Assembly (NCBI GenBank): GCA_002709235.1
Contig: PAQI01000006.1
Span: forward strand, 1-54,359
Direction: 5' to 3'
Length of the DNA stretch: 54,359 nucleotides
Source of the DNA: Hirschia sp.
GTDB lineage: Bacteria > Pseudomonadota > Alphaproteobacteria > Caulobacterales > Hyphomonadaceae
Shown here: piece after piece, positions 19,718 through 27,956 of the stretch
Numbering within the stretch: position 1 is the first letter of the stretch
How the letters are laid out: every line of letters begins with the position of its first letter
Program-made: the position numbers and the translations under genes
Notes under the pieces: model-generated
Told to the model about the DNA's origin: nothing
Databases searched by the model: none
Seen by the model: only the letters and a program-made list of their open reading frames with translations

Positions 19718-20024
19718 GCCTGAATCCTTAGCAGAGACCCGATTGTCAGCCGGGAATTTATTGAATCGAAACAGCGCGCAATCGGATCTGCACGCATATG
19801 TGAAGCCCCGTTCGATGGGTCAGCTATTTACCCGAAACCCGCCTCGGAGACCAGACCCTCTGGAGACATAACCAACAGTTTGATTTCGTCTGCCGTTTTG
19901 ATTCGCATCAAAAATGCAAGATGAGCCAAACCCGATCCATGAAAATTTTTTGAAGTGTGCCTTTCGTGACAAACGACTTCATTTGTGGCACATTCAGGTC
20001 TTCCACAACAGAAGGAGGCTGAGC
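19718..20024. other. Divergent region between two YdcH-type genes
   Basis: About 307 bp with no convincing gene. It contains an 18-bp inverted repeat TTTTGAT-TCGC-ATCAAAA (19896-19913) with a GANTC methylation-type motif inside it (GATTC, 19900-19904), and a T-run at about 19946. The repeat could be an operator or part of a promoter for the 20025 gene. Confidence 0.4.
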
Positions 20025-20192
20025 ATGAGCATAGACGCCCGTATCCGTGAACTGGACCACCGCCACAAGCAGTTGGACGCGGCGATTGAAACGGAACGAA
20101 AACATCTTTCTGGCGATGATATCAGGGTCGCGGACCTGAAGCGAAAGAAGCTCCGAATTAAGGACGAGATCAATCAGCTGAAGTCGCGCTGA
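20025..20192 (+). CDS. Short YdcH family protein (DUF465)
   Basis: 55 residues, starting at the ATG at 20025 because GAAGGAGG lies seven bases upstream; the frame is open further upstream but without conserved sequence. The whole protein is the DUF465 hairpin (IRELDHRHKQLDAAIETERK ... DLKRKKLRIKDEINQLKSR). The sequence is clearly related to the 19496-19717 protein, so the two are paralogues facing away from each other. Followed by a strong terminator. Confidence 0.88.
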   Translation: MSIDARIRELDHRHKQLDAAIETERKHLSGDDIRVADLKRKKLRIKDEINQLKSR

Positions 20193-20223
20193 TCTCGTCA
20201 ACTGAAAATCAGAATTGAATCGG

Positions 20224-20258
20224 AGCGCCGCAGATCCACTGGATCGCGGCGCTTTTTA
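20224..20258 (+). terminator. Rho-independent terminator after the short YdcH gene
   Basis: AGCGCCGC pairs with GCGGCGCT, continued inward by GATCC/GGATC with a single bulged A, and followed by TTTT. Confidence 0.9.
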
Positions 20259-20362
20259 TTTGCCACCAATATGCCCGCAACAGGAAACGGCACCTTGTTT
20301 GCGTAAAATAAACCCTGTTCTGCTTATTCTGCAAAACTAAGATACGAGGAAAGGACGCTGTC

Positions 20363-20833
20363 ATGCGCAATCTCTTGGACCCGGACGAACTCATGTCGCC
20401 GGGGCTGGTCAAATCGGCAACCCGCTGGCTGAGCATTCTGCTCGCAGTGATTGCGGGCTTCATGTTGCTGATGGCGCTGTTCAGCCTGTTCAGCTGGAAC
20501 CTGACATCGGCCTTCACCCAGGCTGCTTTTGGTCTGGCCATTCCATTGTCAATCTGGCTGGTCGTGCGCCTGTTGTCAGACATGGTCGCCTCTCAGCATC
20601 GCCTGAATGACCGGCTGGGCATCATAGCCGACCACCTCACCGAAAACCGCTCCCCAGTGGTCGAGGCTGCACCGCCAACAACACCGGTCAGCACTGACAC
20701 CCTCACACCAAAAGCCAAGGCCGATACTGCCAGCGCCAAGGCAAAAGCAGATGACGTCGTCACGGAAGATGACGCCCCCAAGCCCAAACGTCGGCGACGC
20801 AAAGCCGAAGACACAAAGTCTGACGAAGACTGA
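20363..20833 (+). CDS. Small membrane protein with charged, low-complexity C-terminal tail
   Basis: 156 residues from ATG 20363; AGGAAAGGA precedes it. Two adjacent transmembrane helices lie at about residues 21-45 and 52-72. The C-terminal half is disordered: Pro/Thr-rich, then Ala/Lys repeats (AKAKAD and similar) and a KPKRRRRKAED block with an acidic end. The family is not recognised. It precedes the SDR gene by 48 bp on the same strand and may share its transcript. Confidence 0.7.
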   Translation: MRNLLDPDELMSPGLVKSATRWLSILLAVIAGFMLLMALFSLFSWNLTSAFTQAAFGLAIPLSIWLVVRLLSDMVASQHRLNDRLGIIADHLTENRSPVVEAAPPTTPVSTDTLTPKAKADTASAKAKADDVVTEDDAPKPKRRRRKAEDTKSDED

Positions 20834-20881
20834 ACACAAATATGCAGCGCGCTATTAAAGCGCGACCGGAGTTGAAGTTTC

Positions 20882-21676
20882 ATGGGTGATTCATCATCAA
20901 ACCTGGTTGTGCTTGGTGCCGCAGCAGGGGTCGGCGGACAATGTGCCCGCGCGTTCACGCGTGCCGGATGGACATGCTTCATCGCCGATTCAGATGTCCG
21001 CGCGCTGGAAGACCTGCAGGACGAACTGAAAGAAAAAATCGGCCACTACGCCGGCGACCTGGACACGACGCTGGGCCTGCGAAACGTCATGGCGGGGGCG
21101 ATGGCAACCTTCAACAGGATAGATGCGGTCGTTCACATCCCCAATATTCCCGAAGGCGGCGGCCTGCTCGATAGTGAAGCTGCATATTTCGAGGAAAGCG
21201 TGGTCGCACCTGCACGTAGCGTTACAGCGGCCATGCGCATGTTCGCCGCGCAGATGATCGAGCAGAGAAAGCAGGAAGAACAAGACGAACTGGAAGCAAC
21301 ACCGCGCGCCAATTGCTTTGTTCAGATCCTCTCTATGGCAGCTGTGGCAGCTGATCGTCGGCGCTACATACAATCAGCTTCACAATCGCTCGCCCTGGCG
21401 GCGGCTCAGTCCGCAACGCTGGAACTCTCCGATGTCAGAATACGTACCAATGCCATTATCGCCATTCGTCCCCGCGCAGAACGCGAGGAAGAAGGCTGGC
21501 TGGCCGAGCGCACGCCACTAGGACGCGCCTGCCATGCCGAAGAAATCGCACAGACAGCGTTGTTTTTATCCAGTCCGGCAGCCGCAAACATGACTGGTCA
21601 GACGGTCACGCTCGATGGTGGGCGTTCGCGGTTGAACGGCGTCATGAAGCATGAAAGCATCGATCAACCGCGATAG
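20882..21676 (+). CDS. SDR-family protein with incomplete catalytic triad
   Basis: 264 residues of short-chain dehydrogenase/reductase type. The cofactor loop is GAAAGVGG (residues 12-19) and the C-terminal half ends in the familiar ERTPLGRACHAEEIAQTALFL and TGQTVTLDGG. The active site is odd: Ser151 and Tyr162 are present, but the Lys expected four residues after Tyr is Ala166 (YIQSA instead of YxxxK). The usual NNAG is VHIPNIP. A Glu/Gln-rich insertion (QRKQEEQDELEAT) lies before the Ser strand. It probably binds NAD(P) but may not catalyse the normal reaction. It converges with trcR, with only four bases between the stops. Confidence 0.88.
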   Translation: MGDSSSNLVVLGAAAGVGGQCARAFTRAGWTCFIADSDVRALEDLQDELKEKIGHYAGDLDTTLGLRNVMAGAMATFNRIDAVVHIPNIPEGGGLLDSEAAYFEESVVAPARSVTAAMRMFAAQMIEQRKQEEQDELEATPRANCFVQILSMAAVAADRRRYIQSASQSLALAAAQSATLELSDVRIRTNAIIAIRPRAEREEEGWLAERTPLGRACHAEEIAQTALFLSSPAAANMTGQTVTLDGGRSRLNGVMKHESIDQPR

Positions 21677-21680
21677 CGGA

Positions 21681-22388
21681 TCAGGATTCGTCGTCAGGCG
21701 CTGACTTGCCGAAATTCGCGAACACGTCATCCACGGTCAGCTGATCATCGGCCTTGCGCTTACGCTCTTCTTCGTCGAAGGGTGAGGATGGCACATCTTC
21801 CACAGACTGAATCGGGTCAAGGCCCGGTCCGATCAGCTTCTCATCGCGATCAGCTTCCATCTTGGCACGCTTGGCAGATGCCTTGGATACAGCTTCATCC
21901 AGCTCGATCTGTGTGGTCAGCCCCAGCGTCACCGGGTCAACCGGCCGAATGTTCGGCGAGTTCCAGTGTTGGCGGCTACGCACCAGTTCGATTGTCGATT
22001 TGGTGGTGCCGATCAGCTTGGAAATCTGGGCATCTGAAATCTCCGGGTGGTGACGGATGAACCACTGGATTGCATCCGGACGGTCACCACGGCGCGAAAC
22101 CGGTGTATAGCGCGCACCCTTGCGCTTTGGACGCGGAATGTCGTGCTTGGGCGCGATGACTTTCAGCGTGTACTTGTCGTTGGCTTCGCCACGTTCGATT
22201 TCTTCACGGGTCAGTTCGCCACGCGCGACCGGGTCGACGCCGCGAATATCTTTCGCCACTTCGCCATCCGCGATGCCCTTCACCTCCAATGGGTGCAGTT
22301 CACAGAAATCTGCAATCTGTTGAAAGGTCAGCGTCGTGTTGTCCACGAGCCAGACAGCCGTGGCCTTGGGCATGAGAATTTGAGCCAT
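21681..22388 (-). CDS. trcR: Cell-cycle transcriptional regulator TrcR (DUF1013)
   Basis: 235 residues. The family has a compact, highly conserved N-terminal half: LMPKATAVWLVDNTTLTFQQ, FCELHPLEVKGIADGEVA, RGVDPVARGELTREEIERGE and RRGDRPDAIQWFIRHHPEIS. It also has a helix-turn-helix-like segment (ISDAQISKLIGTTKSTIELVR, about 115-135). The C-terminal part is a charged, less conserved tail. The name TrcR follows the alphaproteobacterial family annotation; members bind or regulate transcription of cell-cycle genes. GGAG precedes the ATG, and a strong hairpin lies in its leader. It is transcribed away from the quinone oxidoreductase gene end, 157 bp downstream of that stop. Confidence 0.88.
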   Translation of the reverse strand: MAQILMPKATAVWLVDNTTLTFQQIADFCELHPLEVKGIADGEVAKDIRGVDPVARGELTREEIERGEANDKYTLKVIAPKHDIPRPKRKGARYTPVSRRGDRPDAIQWFIRHHPEISDAQISKLIGTTKSTIELVRSRQHWNSPNIRPVDPVTLGLTTQIELDEAVSKASAKRAKMEADRDEKLIGPGLDPIQSVEDVPSSPFDEEERKRKADDQLTVDDVFANFGKSAPDDES

Positions 22389-22411
22389 GTGGGCGTCTCC
22401 AAAAACAATTT

Positions 22412-22433
22412 CGCCCGGCTTTTGAGCCGGGCG
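22412..22433 (-). promoter_or_regulatory. Perfect hairpin in the leader of trcR
   Basis: CGCCCGGCT pairs with AGCCGGGCG around a four-base loop, ending about 24 bases before the trcR ATG. On the trcR strand it is followed by AAATTGTTTTTGG and then the ribosome site. It could be a terminator of the upstream quinone oxidoreductase unit, or an attenuator or translational control element of trcR. Confidence 0.5.
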
Positions 22434-22545
22434 GTTTTCCTCAGAAAGGACTGAGAGAAATTCGGGTTCTGGTCACCATATAGGCGTTTTTGGAATGAAT
22501 GTGAATGTTTTCCGACAGATATTTGCAACGCCAGGAAACTGACTA

Positions 22546-23520
22546 TCAGTCAAGCGTCAGCAATATCTTCCCGATATGTTCACTTGCTACCATGCGAGCC
22601 TGTGCTGCCTCGGCTTCCTGCATGGGAAAAGTGGAATCGATGATGGGCTTGACCTTGCCGGCGCGCACTTGCGGCCAGACACTGGAAACCACCTGGCTGG
22701 CAATGGCTGCCTTTTGCGCATCCGTGCGTCCGCGTAGCGTCGATCCGGTCACAACCAGCCGCTTGGACATGATCTTGAGGATATTGACCTCGGTCTTCAA
22801 TCCGCCCTGAACCGCAATATGCACAAGCCGCCCGTCCGTCTTCAGAATATTGATGTGCCCGGACACATAATCTCCGGCCACAATATCGAGTATGACGTCC
22901 ACCCCACCAAGGGCCTTGAGCTCTGCTTCAAAATCATCTGTCTTGTAGTTGAACGCCGCCTCTGCACCGAGACTGACGCAGGCTTTGCACTTTTCTTCCG
23001 ATCCTGCCGTCGCAAAGACACGTGCCCCGTGAGCCCTTGCCATCTGGATGGCCGTTGTGCCGATTCCGGACGATCCACCCTGCACCAGGAAGGTCTCACC
23101 GGGTTTGAGCTGTCCCAGACCGAACACATTGGCCCAGACGGTCATCACTGTTTCCGGCAAGCCAGCCGATTGAACCAGGTCAACCCCATCAGGCGGGGGC
23201 ATCACCGAACCAGCATGGGCAATGGCGTATTCGGCATACCCCCCAGATGGCAGCAACGCACAGACGGCCTGGCCTTCTCTGAGCCCTGATACACCTTCCC
23301 CGACAGCATCAACCCAACCGGACACTTCCAGCCCCATGATATCCACGGCACCTTCAGGCGGCGGATACATGCCCCGCCGTTGCAGGATGTCGGCGCGGTT
23401 GAGGCCAGCCGCTGCTACCTTTATGCGTATATGGCCCGCTGCGGGTTCGGGAAGATCGACATCCTCCCACGACAATGGCTGATCCTTTCGTGCGATGATC
23501 GCTTTCATTTTCGCCGCCAT
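22546..23520 (-). CDS. NAD(P)H quinone oxidoreductase, PIG3 family (medium-chain dehydrogenase)
   Basis: 324 residues from ATG 23520: GGGAG lies six bases before it, whereas the upstream ATG at 23526 abuts the site. It has the zinc-free medium-chain dehydrogenase layout: AAGLNRADILQRRGMYPPP near residue 36, GLEVSGWVDAVGEGV, then the NADPH-binding VQGGSSGIGTTAIQMA. The RRGMYPPP stretch and TVWANVFGLGQLKPGE are typical of the quinone oxidoreductase / TP53I3 (PIG3) branch. It reduces quinones or other enones with NADPH in the cytoplasm. The upstream DUF1192 gene diverges from it with about 110 bp between starts. Confidence 0.92.
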   Translation of the reverse strand: MAAKMKAIIARKDQPLSWEDVDLPEPAAGHIRIKVAAAGLNRADILQRRGMYPPPEGAVDIMGLEVSGWVDAVGEGVSGLREGQAVCALLPSGGYAEYAIAHAGSVMPPPDGVDLVQSAGLPETVMTVWANVFGLGQLKPGETFLVQGGSSGIGTTAIQMARAHGARVFATAGSEEKCKACVSLGAEAAFNYKTDDFEAELKALGGVDVILDIVAGDYVSGHINILKTDGRLVHIAVQGGLKTEVNILKIMSKRLVVTGSTLRGRTDAQKAAIASQVVSSVWPQVRAGKVKPIIDSTFPMQEAEAAQARMVASEHIGKILLTLD

Positions 23521-23630
23521 ATCCATCTCCCAAAGCGTTGCAAAGATTTGATGCTGCGGGGCACTTGATCACAGCACACTTCAACAGGCATGCTCCATTC
23601 AGACAAGGTAATCAATCGGGAGGTCGTCGC

Positions 23631-23807
23631 ATGTTTGAAGATGAACCGGTAAAGAAAGCCACCAGGCTACTGGAAGACATGTCTCTGGAAGAGCTGGCAG
23701 AACGCATTGAAATGCTGGAAGCCGAAACCGAGGCCTGCAAGCAGATGATCGCCAAAAAAGTGGCGCAAAAGCATGCTGCCGATGCAATCTTCGGTTCTGG
23801 CAGCTGA
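23631..23807 (+). CDS. DUF1192 family small protein
   Basis: 58 residues from ATG 23631, which follows GGGAGG. Pattern FEDEPVKKATRLLEDMSLEE, then LAERIEMLEAETEACKQMIA, with an Ala/Lys-rich end. This is the DUF1192 family of short helical, coiled-coil proteins of alphaproteobacteria, commonly found beside rcdA-like genes. Function unknown. The frame upstream to 23538 carries no conserved sequence. Confidence 0.85.
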   Translation: MFEDEPVKKATRLLEDMSLEELAERIEMLEAETEACKQMIAKKVAQKHAADAIFGSGS

Positions 23808-23902
23808 AAAAAGCCCGATGTGGTAAGCGGCTTGCTAACGAGTTTGGGTGATACATATTGCACGAGACTGGCGCAACATGCGTAGATTAAAGCGAGGGTG
23901 AC

Positions 23903-24451
23903 ATGGGTGACGGAGTAAACAGGGTGTCATTAGCTGGCCATGGGTGGAAAGCACGCGTAACCGAATTTGCAGATTCCGAAGTGTTCGATCGCCTGTTCCG
24001 TGAAGGCATGGCGCTGGTTGAAGAAGCTGCTGGCTATCTGGACGGCGAAGGCCGCCAGGAAAGCCGTGCGCTGGAACGGTCCAATGCCCTGACATACGCC
24101 GCCGAAAGCATGGAAGTGACCACACGCCTCATGCAGGCCGCATCCTGGCTTGTTGTCCAACGCGCCGTGCGCGAACGCGATATGACAGTTGAGGAAGCCG
24201 GCGAGGAAAAATTTCGCCTCTCCTCGCCATCAGCACCGCGCCATGATCATGCAGACGAATTGCCTGCATCCCTGCTCTTGCTCGTCAAACGGTCCCGCGC
24301 CCTTTATGAGCGCGTCTGGCGCCTGGATGAAACGCTTTATTCCGAAGATGAACCCACAATCGAGAATCCGGTGATGAGCCAGATGGACCGCCTGCGCGAT
24401 GCTGCCGAAAGCGGAGCCTTCGACCCGCTGGCAATCTGGCGCGACAATTAG
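23903..24451 (+). CDS. rcdA: RcdA-type protease adaptor (DUF1465)
   Basis: 182 residues; the ATG follows GAGGG five bases upstream. The family region runs FDRLFREGMALVEEAAGYLD, then RQESRALERSNALTYAAESM, TTRLMQAASWLVVQRAV and SLLLLVKRSRALYERVWRLD. This is the helical-bundle DUF1465 family whose Caulobacter member RcdA is an adaptor of ClpXP in CtrA degradation, localising to the old pole with CpdR and PopA. A flexible acidic tail is present at the C-terminus, as in RcdA. The DUF1192 gene immediately upstream and rpmE downstream, with trcR close by, give a conserved-looking cell-cycle neighbourhood. Confidence 0.85.
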   Translation: MGDGVNRVSLAGHGWKARVTEFADSEVFDRLFREGMALVEEAAGYLDGEGRQESRALERSNALTYAAESMEVTTRLMQAASWLVVQRAVRERDMTVEEAGEEKFRLSSPSAPRHDHADELPASLLLLVKRSRALYERVWRLDETLYSEDEPTIENPVMSQMDRLRDAAESGAFDPLAIWRDN

Positions 24452-24511
24452 CCATACCGCCTTGGCCGCGCCGCCACTCAGAGCCGACGTTTACAGTTGC
24501 AGACAAAAAAA

Positions 24512-24539
24512 CCCGCACCGTTTTCGGTGCGGGTTTTTT
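24512..24539. terminator. Bidirectional rho-independent terminator (rcdA / rpmE)
   Basis: CCCGCACCG pairs with CGGTGCGGG around TTTT, with A-run and T-run flanks on both sides, placed between two convergent genes. Confidence 0.92.
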
Positions 24540-24561
24540 GATATTCAAACGCTGATGCGCC

Positions 24562-24789
24562 TTATTTCTTCTTCATGAAGCCGCCAAAGCGGTCATTGAA
24601 GCGAGATACGCGACCACCACGGTCCAGAAGGTTCTGGTTTCCACCAGTCCATGCCGGGTGCGTCTTGGGGTCGATGTCCAGTTGCAGAGTGTCGCCCTCT
24701 TTACCCAATGTCGAGCGAGTCTGGTAGGACGAACCATCCGTCATCTTGACAGTGATGAAATGATAGTCTGGATGTCCGTCTTTCTTCAT
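24562..24789 (-). CDS. rpmE: 50S ribosomal protein L31 (bL31, zinc-free type)
   Basis: 75 residues from ATG 24789; AAGGGCG lies upstream. Sequence [20 protein letters not shown], then [20 protein letters not shown] and [12 protein letters not shown] is clearly bL31. The Cys residues of the zinc-ribbon form are absent, so this is the Cys-less version. The longer open frame upstream to 24993 overlaps the ABC transporter start and is not part of it. It faces away from the ABC exporter gene across a 91-bp divergent region. Confidence 0.95.
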   Translation of the reverse strand: MKKDGHPDYHFITVKMTDGSSYQTRSTLGKEGDTLQLDIDPKTHPAWTGGNQNLLDRGGRVSRFNDRFGGFMKKK

Positions 24790-24880
24790 GGCTCTTCGCC
24801 CTTGCGCGTTGTGGTCTGGATTATGAAATCGAAGCAGCGCGCATAGCTTATCGTGCAGCGAAAGGCAACCCTCAACCGCC

Positions 24881-26707
24881 ATGAGCACATCAGATAATTC
24901 AGTCGATGCCGACCGGAAAGCCGCCAATACACGCCGCGGAGCCGCCGCACTGCCTGACCGCCCCAAGGGACGTTCGGTCAAGCCGCTGGCCAAATTGTGG
25001 CCCTATGTTCACCGTCGGCCACTCATCTTCTGGCCTGCCATCCTGCTCCTGCTGATCGGTGTGGGCCTCACCCTTTTCCTGCCCTTCATTGCCCGAAACA
25101 TTGTGGATGGTGGTCTCGCCACGGGTGACATATCGGCGATCAATCAGGGCTTCATGGTCTTTGTCGGTGTTGTCATCGCCATGACGCTGGTGACCTCATC
25201 ACGTTTCTATTTCATGTCCCTACTGGGTGAACGCGCTGCCGCCGACCTGCGCGCGGATGTCTATCAAAGCCTGATTTTCCTGTCTCCGGGATACTTCACC
25301 TCTCTGCGTACCGGCGAGGCCGTCTCGCGCCTGACATCCGATGTCACATTGATCGAGAGTTTCCTGGGATCGTCATTCTCGATCTTCCTGCGCAATGCCC
25401 TGTCAGTGATCGGGGCGCTGATCCTGATGTTCGCGCTCAACTGGCGCCTGACAGGCGTGGTCTTTGTCGCAGCGCCGCTGATTATCCTGCCGCTCATGGG
25501 CATCGGCAAACGCGTTCGCAAGCTGTCGACCGCCGTGCAGGACCGCATCGCCGATGCCGCTGGTGAGGCCTCTGAGAGCCTTGACGCAATCGAGCTGGTG
25601 CAAGCCTATGGCCAGGAACAGACACGCGCCAGTCGCTTCCGCGCAGCCTGTGAAACCGCTTTCCAGGCCGCGCGCCGCCGCATTGGCGCACAGGCATTGA
25701 TGTCCGGTTCCATTGTCTTTGCCCTGTTTACCGGCGTCGCACTGATGGCATGGCTGGCAATTCAGGAAGTACTTGCTGACCGGATGACCTCCGGCGAGCT
25801 GGCGCAGTTTGCGATGTACGCCATGTCCGGCATTTCCGGATTCGGCATGCTGGCCGATGTGGCCAATGCCGCCATGCGCACATCGGGAGCGATCCAGCGC
25901 TGCGCCGAGATACTCGACGCCGAACCCGATATTCGCGCACCCGCCAACCCGACTCCCCTTCCCACGCCCGCAAGAGGCGCGCTTACCTTCAGGAACGTGC
26001 ATTTTTCATATCCCGAGGCTTCCGGCTTACCGGCAATCAATGGCTTTGACCTCGATATCAAACCGGGCGAAAGCGTTGCGCTTGTGGGCCCGTCAGGATC
26101 TGGGAAATCCACCATCTTCCGCCTGCTCCTGCGGTTTTACGATCCGCGCGAAGGCGCCATATTGCTGGACGGGGTAGAAGCACGGGACGCTGACCCACGC
26201 GATTGGCGCGCCCGGTTTGGCTATGTCCCCCAGGAAGCTGCATTGTTCTCCGGCGATGCTGCCGAAAACGTCCGCGTGGGCAATAGCGATGCCAGTGATG
26301 ACGAAGTGCGCCACGCCCTCCAACAGGCGGAAGCCTGGCGTTTCCTGGAAGCCCGTGATGGTTTGAAAACATCCATAGGTGGCCGCGGCAAGTCGCTGTC
26401 TGGCGGTGAACGCCAGCGCGTCGCCATCGCCCGAGCGCTCGCACGCAATGCTGCGGTCATGCTGCTGGATGAAGCCACATCAGCGCTGGATGCGGAAAAT
26501 GAACGACTGGTACAACAGGCCCTCGATACAGCAGCACAGGGCCACACCACATTGATCATCGCCCACCGCCTCGCCACCATCCGAAAGGTTGATCGCATCG
26601 TTGTGCTCGAAAAAGGCAAGGTGGCCGAAGAAGGCGATCATGAAAGCCTTGTCCGTCAGGGCGGGGTCTATGCGCATCTGGCCGAACTTCAGTTTTCGTC
26701 CAGCTAG
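24881..26707 (+). CDS. ABC exporter, fused permease and ATPase (MsbA/multidrug type)
   Basis: 608 residues: a half-transporter that functions as a homodimer. The six-helix transmembrane domain spans about residues 45-340 ([38 protein letters not shown] and others). The ATPase follows with Walker [10 protein letters not shown] at about 403-411, Q-loop [17 protein letters not shown], signature LSGGERQR at about 505 and Walker [11 protein letters not shown] at about 528-537. The H-loop is [10 protein letters not shown]. The N-terminal 40 residues are polar and Arg/Lys-rich. The substrate cannot be read; lipid A flipping or drug export are possibilities for this branch. It diverges from rpmE. Confidence 0.93.
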   Translation: MSTSDNSVDADRKAANTRRGAAALPDRPKGRSVKPLAKLWPYVHRRPLIFWPAILLLLIGVGLTLFLPFIARNIVDGGLATGDISAINQGFMVFVGVVIAMTLVTSSRFYFMSLLGERAAADLRADVYQSLIFLSPGYFTSLRTGEAVSRLTSDVTLIESFLGSSFSIFLRNALSVIGALILMFALNWRLTGVVFVAAPLIILPLMGIGKRVRKLSTAVQDRIADAAGEASESLDAIELVQAYGQEQTRASRFRAACETAFQAARRRIGAQALMSGSIVFALFTGVALMAWLAIQEVLADRMTSGELAQFAMYAMSGISGFGMLADVANAAMRTSGAIQRCAEILDAEPDIRAPANPTPLPTPARGALTFRNVHFSYPEASGLPAINGFDLDIKPGESVALVGPSGSGKSTIFRLLLRFYDPREGAILLDGVEARDADPRDWRARFGYVPQEAALFSGDAAENVRVGNSDASDDEVRHALQQAEAWRFLEARDGLKTSIGGRGKSLSGGERQRVAIARALARNAAVMLLDEATSALDAENERLVQQALDTAAQGHTTLIIAHRLATIRKVDRIVVLEKGKVAEEGDHESLVRQGGVYAHLAELQFSSS

Positions 26708-26801
26708 AAACACTGCGCAGGACGCAGCCGCGATTTGCCAGAATTCCACATCCAATATAGGCCATTATCTGAATTGGATGTGAGCGCAGGAGTGCGCAGA
26801 T

Positions 26802-27956
26802 ATGGGCCGGATCGCCCTCTACATTGTGCTAGCCGCATTGACCGCGGCAATATCCGGGGCGATCTATATCGTCTGGTCGGCAGGCGTATTTGTATCCGTC
26901 ACACCCCGATTTGATGGCAGCTGCACATCCCTGAGCGGTCAAACGGATGACGGCCCCGGCCTGATCGGTGTGGAAGACATCGTGATCGATCATGAACGCG
27001 CGATGGCCTATGTTTCAGCCATTGATCGCAGAGACCTGTCTGCACCGCGCGGTGCAATCTATCTTGTCCCGCTCTACCCCGATGAAGGCCCGCTCCTGCT
27101 CAATGACCTGACCGAGGCCATGCCGCAGGACCTGCATCCCCATGGGATCGACCTCTACATTGATGAAGACGGAACGCGTCGTCTCTTTGTGGTCAGCCAT
27201 GCTGGCGGGCGCAGATCAGAGCAAGGCTCTTACATTCTGATCTACCGTCTGGGTGAAACAGGTTATCTGGAGCTTGAAGAAACCGTCAGCAATCCGGGCA
27301 TCATTCATCACCCCAATGATGTCGCAGCCATCGGTCCGCGCGAATTCTTTGTGACGCTGGACCTGGCTGCCGCCTCCAACAGCCTGCAAGAGAAGGTGGA
27401 TATCGCCCTCAAGCGCCGCACCGGGGCGCTGGTACATGTCCGCAATGGGAAAGCCCGCAAGGTTGCTGGCCCCTTCGCCATGGCCAATGGAGTTGCTTTC
27501 GACCGCTCGACCGCGACGCTCTATGTGGCAGAGACACTAAAGCGTGCCGTTCATGCTTTTCGGGTGACTGACAAAGGCGGATTGCTACCACTGGACCGCG
27601 TATCGACGCCCGGTCATGTCGACAATATTGCAATGTCTGATAGCGGCGATCTGTACATTGCCGGACATATCGACGTGGTAGCCTTTGCAAGGCTTATGGC
27701 GGATGCAGACAGGATTTCACCATCAGACATTATCCGGTTTGACGCGGCAGCCAATGGCAATGCCCTGTCGGGTGGCCCCACAGAAATCATGCAGACCGAT
27801 GGCGGCCCGCAATTTGGTGCCAACACTGGATTGTCAGCCATGACAGTCGCAGCGGTTCACCGCAATATCATGCTGATTGGATCGGTTTATGATCCCAATA
27901 TCTGGCGCTGCGAAATGGCACCATCGGAAGATCCGGTGATCGCGTCAGCCGGTTAG
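26802..27956 (+). CDS. Paraoxonase/arylesterase-like (SMP-30-type) beta-propeller protein
   Basis: 384 residues with an N-terminal membrane anchor or uncleaved signal (residues 4-31). The catalytic domain matches the paraoxonase plan: LIGVEDIVIDHERAMAYVSA at about 55-72 (calcium-binding Glu58/Asp59), LHPHGIDLY near 111-119 (His114 resembles the PON1 catalytic His), HPNDVAAIG, PFAMANGVAFD and VDNIAMSDSGDLYI. These would supply the calcium ligands and propeller strands. A lactonase or arylesterase activity toward periplasmic or external substrates is inferred from the family; some members hydrolyse N-acyl homoserine lactones. The stop overlaps the convergent inositol monophosphatase stop. Confidence 0.82.
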   Translation: MGRIALYIVLAALTAAISGAIYIVWSAGVFVSVTPRFDGSCTSLSGQTDDGPGLIGVEDIVIDHERAMAYVSAIDRRDLSAPRGAIYLVPLYPDEGPLLLNDLTEAMPQDLHPHGIDLYIDEDGTRRLFVVSHAGGRRSEQGSYILIYRLGETGYLELEETVSNPGIIHHPNDVAAIGPREFFVTLDLAAASNSLQEKVDIALKRRTGALVHVRNGKARKVAGPFAMANGVAFDRSTATLYVAETLKRAVHAFRVTDKGGLLPLDRVSTPGHVDNIAMSDSGDLYIAGHIDVVAFARLMADADRISPSDIIRFDAAANGNALSGGPTEIMQTDGGPQFGANTGLSAMTVAAVHRNIMLIGSVYDPNIWRCEMAPSEDPVIASAG

